NCBI RefSeq assembly: GCF_019890615.1
Contig: NZ_JAINVZ010000022.1
Span: 62,001-126,000, forward strand
Source: Streptantibioticus parmotrematis
GTDB lineage: Bacteria > Actinomycetota > Actinomycetes > Streptomycetales > Streptomycetaceae
Direction: 5' to 3'
DNA length: 64,000 bases
Position 1 is the first letter of the stretch; every line of letters starts with the position of its first letter. This document shows positions 61,807 to 64,000 of this stretch, piece by piece. A program made the position numbers and the translations under genes. The notes beneath the pieces are model-generated. The model worked only from the letters and a program-made list of their open reading frames with translations. It was not told the DNA's origin and did not search any database.

Positions 61807-62405
61807 GCGTGACGGGGGCCGCCGTCGGTGGCGGCCTGCACGGGGACGCGGTGCGGGTGCTGGAGGGCTGGCGCCCGGGGGCCTGCGGCGCGCCGGAGAG
61901 GTCAGAAGCGCCGGAGCCGTCGGAGGCAGCGGAGCAGGAGCGCCTGCGCGCGGACTACCTCCGGCATCTGGCCGCGTACCCGGACGGGATGTGGAAGTCG
62001 TGCGCGGACGGGCATGTGACGGCGAGCGCGCTGGTGGTCGATCCGTCGCGTGGGCGGGTGTTGCTGACACTGCACCGGAAGTTGCGGATGTGGTTGCAGA
62101 TGGGCGGCCACTGCGAGCTGTCCGACGCGACGCTGGAGCGGGCGGCGCTGCGTGAGGCGACGGAGGAGTCGGGCATCGAGGGCCTGACCCTGCTGCCCGG
62201 CGGCCCGGTCCGTCTCGACCGTCATCCGACGCCCTGCGCCTGGCACTTGGACGTGCAGTACGCGGCGCTGGCCCCGGCGGGCGCGGTGGAGGCGATCAGC
62301 GACGAGTCGCTGGACCTGCGGTGGTTCGGCTACGACGAGGTGGCGTCGGTCGCGGACACGTCGGTGGTGCGGTTGGTCGCGCGGACGCGCGAGTCGCTGG
62401 GCTGA
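61803..62405 (+). CDS. Nudix hydrolase
   Basis: A 200-residue Nudix-fold protein. The box at about 101-125 reads GGHCELSDATLERAALREATEESGI, with the R-E...E-E-S-G core intact but one residue more than the canonical spacing before it. An N-terminal ~60-residue helical extension precedes the fold. It should cleave a nucleoside diphosphate linked to another moiety; the substrate is unknown. GTG 61803 overlaps the zincin stop (GTGA), so the two are translated together. It is convergent to the M48-like gene. Confidence 0.87.
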   Translation: MSVTGAAVGGGLHGDAVRVLEGWRPGACGAPERSEAPEPSEAAEQERLRADYLRHLAAYPDGMWKSCADGHVTASALVVDPSRGRVLLTLHRKLRMWLQMGGHCELSDATLERAALREATEESGIEGLTLLPGGPVRLDRHPTPCAWHLDVQYAALAPAGAVEAISDESLDLRWFGYDEVASVADTSVVRLVARTRESLG

Positions 62406-62424
62406 GGGCGTCGGACCCGCGGGG

Positions 62425-63060
62425 TCAGTCCTCGGCGGGCCCGGGAAGGTGGGCCGCCGAGGCGACGCCTTCCAGGTAGCCGCGGGCGCGTTCGGTACGG
62501 GGGTAGGCCTTCAGCAGCGCCCAGAAGTCGGGGCCGTGGCCGGGCACGAGCAGGTGGGTCAGCTCGTGCAGGAGAACGTAGTCGACGACGTAGTCCGGCA
62601 TGCCCTGCAAGCGGTGCGAGAGCCGGATGCTGCCCTCGGCGGGGGTGCAGGAGCCCCAGCGGGAGTTCTGGTTGGTCACCCAGCGCACGGTGTCGGGCCG
62701 GGCGCGCCCGTCGAGGTACTGCGCCGAAAGCCGCGCGGCGCGTTCGGCGAGGGCGTCGTCCCCGCGAGGCCGCCGGCGTTCCTTGGCGGCCAGCCGTTCC
62801 AGCATGACGGTCACCCACCGCTTCTCCTCGGCGGCGGACATCCGCGCCGGGATGAGCACGATGGTCCGCTCCCCTTCGCGGTAGGCGGAGACGGTACGCC
62901 TGCGGCGCGGGCTGCGGCGGACTTCGACGGTGTGGATGGGGGTTGTCGCGGGGGCGGCGGTCGGGGCTGGGGCGGTCGTGGTTGCCGGGGCGGATTCGGT
63001 GACGGGGGCGGCCGGAGCGGGGCCAGTGGGGCGGACGGGGTCGGCCGGAGTGCGGGGCAT
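62425..63060 (-). CDS. YgjP/SprT-type metallopeptidase (DUF45)
   Basis: A 211-residue protein with zinc motif HELTH at 165-169 and the third ligand His175 in LVPGHGPDFW. The core includes WVTNQNSRWGSCTPAEGSIRLSHRL, the conserved N-x-R-W-G-S-C segment of YgjP/DUF45 proteins. The first ~45 residues are Pro/Ala/Thr-rich and not conserved. Proteins of this family are intracellular putative metallopeptidases without defined substrate. ATG 63060 is used; later starts near residue 43 are possible. It is divergent from the ThiF gene across the poly-G tract. Confidence 0.85.
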   Translation of the reverse strand: MPRTPADPVRPTGPAPAAPVTESAPATTTAPAPTAAPATTPIHTVEVRRSPRRRRTVSAYREGERTIVLIPARMSAAEEKRWVTVMLERLAAKERRRPRGDDALAERAARLSAQYLDGRARPDTVRWVTNQNSRWGSCTPAEGSIRLSHRLQGMPDYVVDYVLLHELTHLLVPGHGPDFWALLKAYPRTERARGYLEGVASAAHLPGPAED

Positions 63061-63371
<311 letters not shown>

Positions 63372-64000
63372 ATGCATCCCCTGCTCAAGCCGGCCCTGCG
63401 GCGTGGCTGGCGGACGCGGGACAGTCTGCAGTTCGGCGTCGACCCCGGGCGGGCCGTGGTGCTGGAGCCGGTGGACGACGCGACGGCGCGGTTCCTGCGC
63501 ATGCTCGACGGTACGCGGGGGCCTGATCTGCTCCGGCAGGAGGCCGCCGCGCTGGGGATCGGTCCGCAGCGGGTGCGCCGGTTGCTGGCACAGCTGAGGC
63601 GGGGCGGTGTGCTGGACGACGCGGACAGCGCCGTCGAGTTGGGCGAGGTGATACGCCGCCCCGACACCCTGGAGCGGCTGCGTCCCGATCTGGCGTCGCT
63701 GTCCGTGGTACACCCCGAGCCCGGTGCGGCGGCACGGCGGATGGCGGACCGGCGGGCGATACGGGTCCAGGTACGCGGCGCGGGACGGGTGGGCGCCTCG
63801 GTCGCCGCCGTGCTGTCGGCGGCGGGCGTGGGCACGGTGGACGTGGTGGACGGCGGCACGGTCGAGCCGTGGGACGCCGCGCCCGCCGGGGTCGGCGCGG
63901 CGCAGGTGGGCGAGCGCAGGGAGTCGGCCGCCCGGGGTGCGATGCGCAGGGCCGCGCCGGATCCGCGTCCGAGGCCCAGGACCGCCCGCGCCGGACCGGA
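63372..64000 (+). CDS. ThiF/E1-family adenylyltransferase-like protein, 3' part outside the window
   Basis: The frame from ATG 63372 (MHPLLKPALRRGW) is open to the window edge, 209 residues visible. An N-terminal winged-helix-like region (FGVDPGRAVVLEPVDDATARFLRMLDGTRG and LRRGGVL) precedes a Rossmann segment RVQVRGAGRVGASVAAVLSAAGVGTVDVVDGGTVEPWD, the nucleotide-binding start of ThiF/MoeB/E1 proteins. Such Streptomyces proteins are conserved next to the YgjP gene; the ubiquitin-like or small-molecule substrate is unknown. The catalytic Cys and zinc ligands would lie beyond the edge. Confidence 0.82.
   Translation, partial: MHPLLKPALRRGWRTRDSLQFGVDPGRAVVLEPVDDATARFLRMLDGTRGPDLLRQEAAALGIGPQRVRRLLAQLRRGGVLDDADSAVELGEVIRRPDTLERLRPDLASLSVVHPEPGAAARRMADRRAIRVQVRGAGRVGASVAAVLSAAGVGTVDVVDGGTVEPWDAAPAGVGAAQVGERRESAARGAMRRAAPDPRPRPRTARAGP

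Overview
The window is high-GC chromosomal DNA (mostly above 70% by eye) with GTG/TTG starts, ATGA/GTGA overlaps and GC-rich hairpin terminators. It is from a Streptomyces-type actinomycete. Gene content and order match, as I recall it, the core-chromosome stretch of S. coelicolor running downward from about SCO5244 (anti-SigH) through sigH, wblE (SCO5240), a PdtaS-like kinase, the das chitobiose locus with dasR (SCO5231), nrdAB, rsrA/sigR, aroA and hisN. No phage, plasmid, IS element or CRISPR array was seen. About 62 protein genes and two identical initiator tRNA genes are supported.

Layout: 1-4.7 kb holds a truncated XRE regulator, a PLP deaminase-like enzyme, a Na+/H+ antiporter divergent from a UBP zinc-finger protein, and a GNAT enzyme. 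4.7-11.1 kb is a stress/development block: ushX-sigH with a BldD-like operator upstream, a lipid kinase, wblE and a PdtaS-like sensor kinase. 11.1-19.9 kb is amino-sugar metabolism: an unusual CoA transferase, a SIS-domain NagB-II-like enzyme, a GH3 hexosaminidase, dasABC and the divergent regulator dasR, with DasR (dre) sites between dasA and dasR and one more near 11.17 kb. 20-26 kb carries a DUF3311/MctP carboxylate transporter and nrdAB. The nrdAB leader combines a pair of NrdR boxes 31 bp apart with a cobalamin riboswitch. 26-31.4 kb has def, a TPR protein, a 71-aa biotinyl/lipoyl carrier, rsrA/sigR with a textbook SigR autoregulatory promoter, an alpha/beta hydrolase and an SRAP peptidase.

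31.4-37.9 kb has an M50-like protease, aroA, rsgA, an SMR transporter and a TetR-controlled cupin/hydrolase pair with a perfect 12-bp-arm palindrome. 37.9-44 kb is a dipeptide/oligopeptide ABC system (fused double ATPase, two permeases, divergent lipoprotein). 44-50.6 kb has hisN, a CBS protein, 57-bp tandem repeats, katA/catR, a HEAT-repeat protein and a secreted trypsin-like protease. 50.6-53 kb has two identical initiator tRNA genes flanking a Sel1-repeat protein. 53-64 kb is mostly conserved hypothetical housekeeping: UPF0182, a PPA1309-like protein, a PDZ/Lon-type protease, moaE, an SDR protein, a zincin, a Nudix protein, a YgjP-type metallopeptidase and a truncated ThiF protein.

The strongest leads are regulatory. 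They are the stacked NrdR and B12 control of nrdAB, a DasR-type site in front of a PdtaS-like kinase gene and a CoA transferase gene, the swapped domain order of that CoA transferase, a SIS-type deaminase where I would expect classical NagB in the das locus, a 15-bp by 7 tandem repeat in front of a zincin gene, and the paired identical initiator tRNAs. A run of nearly 90 G at 63.1-63.2 kb is most likely a sequencing or assembly artefact.
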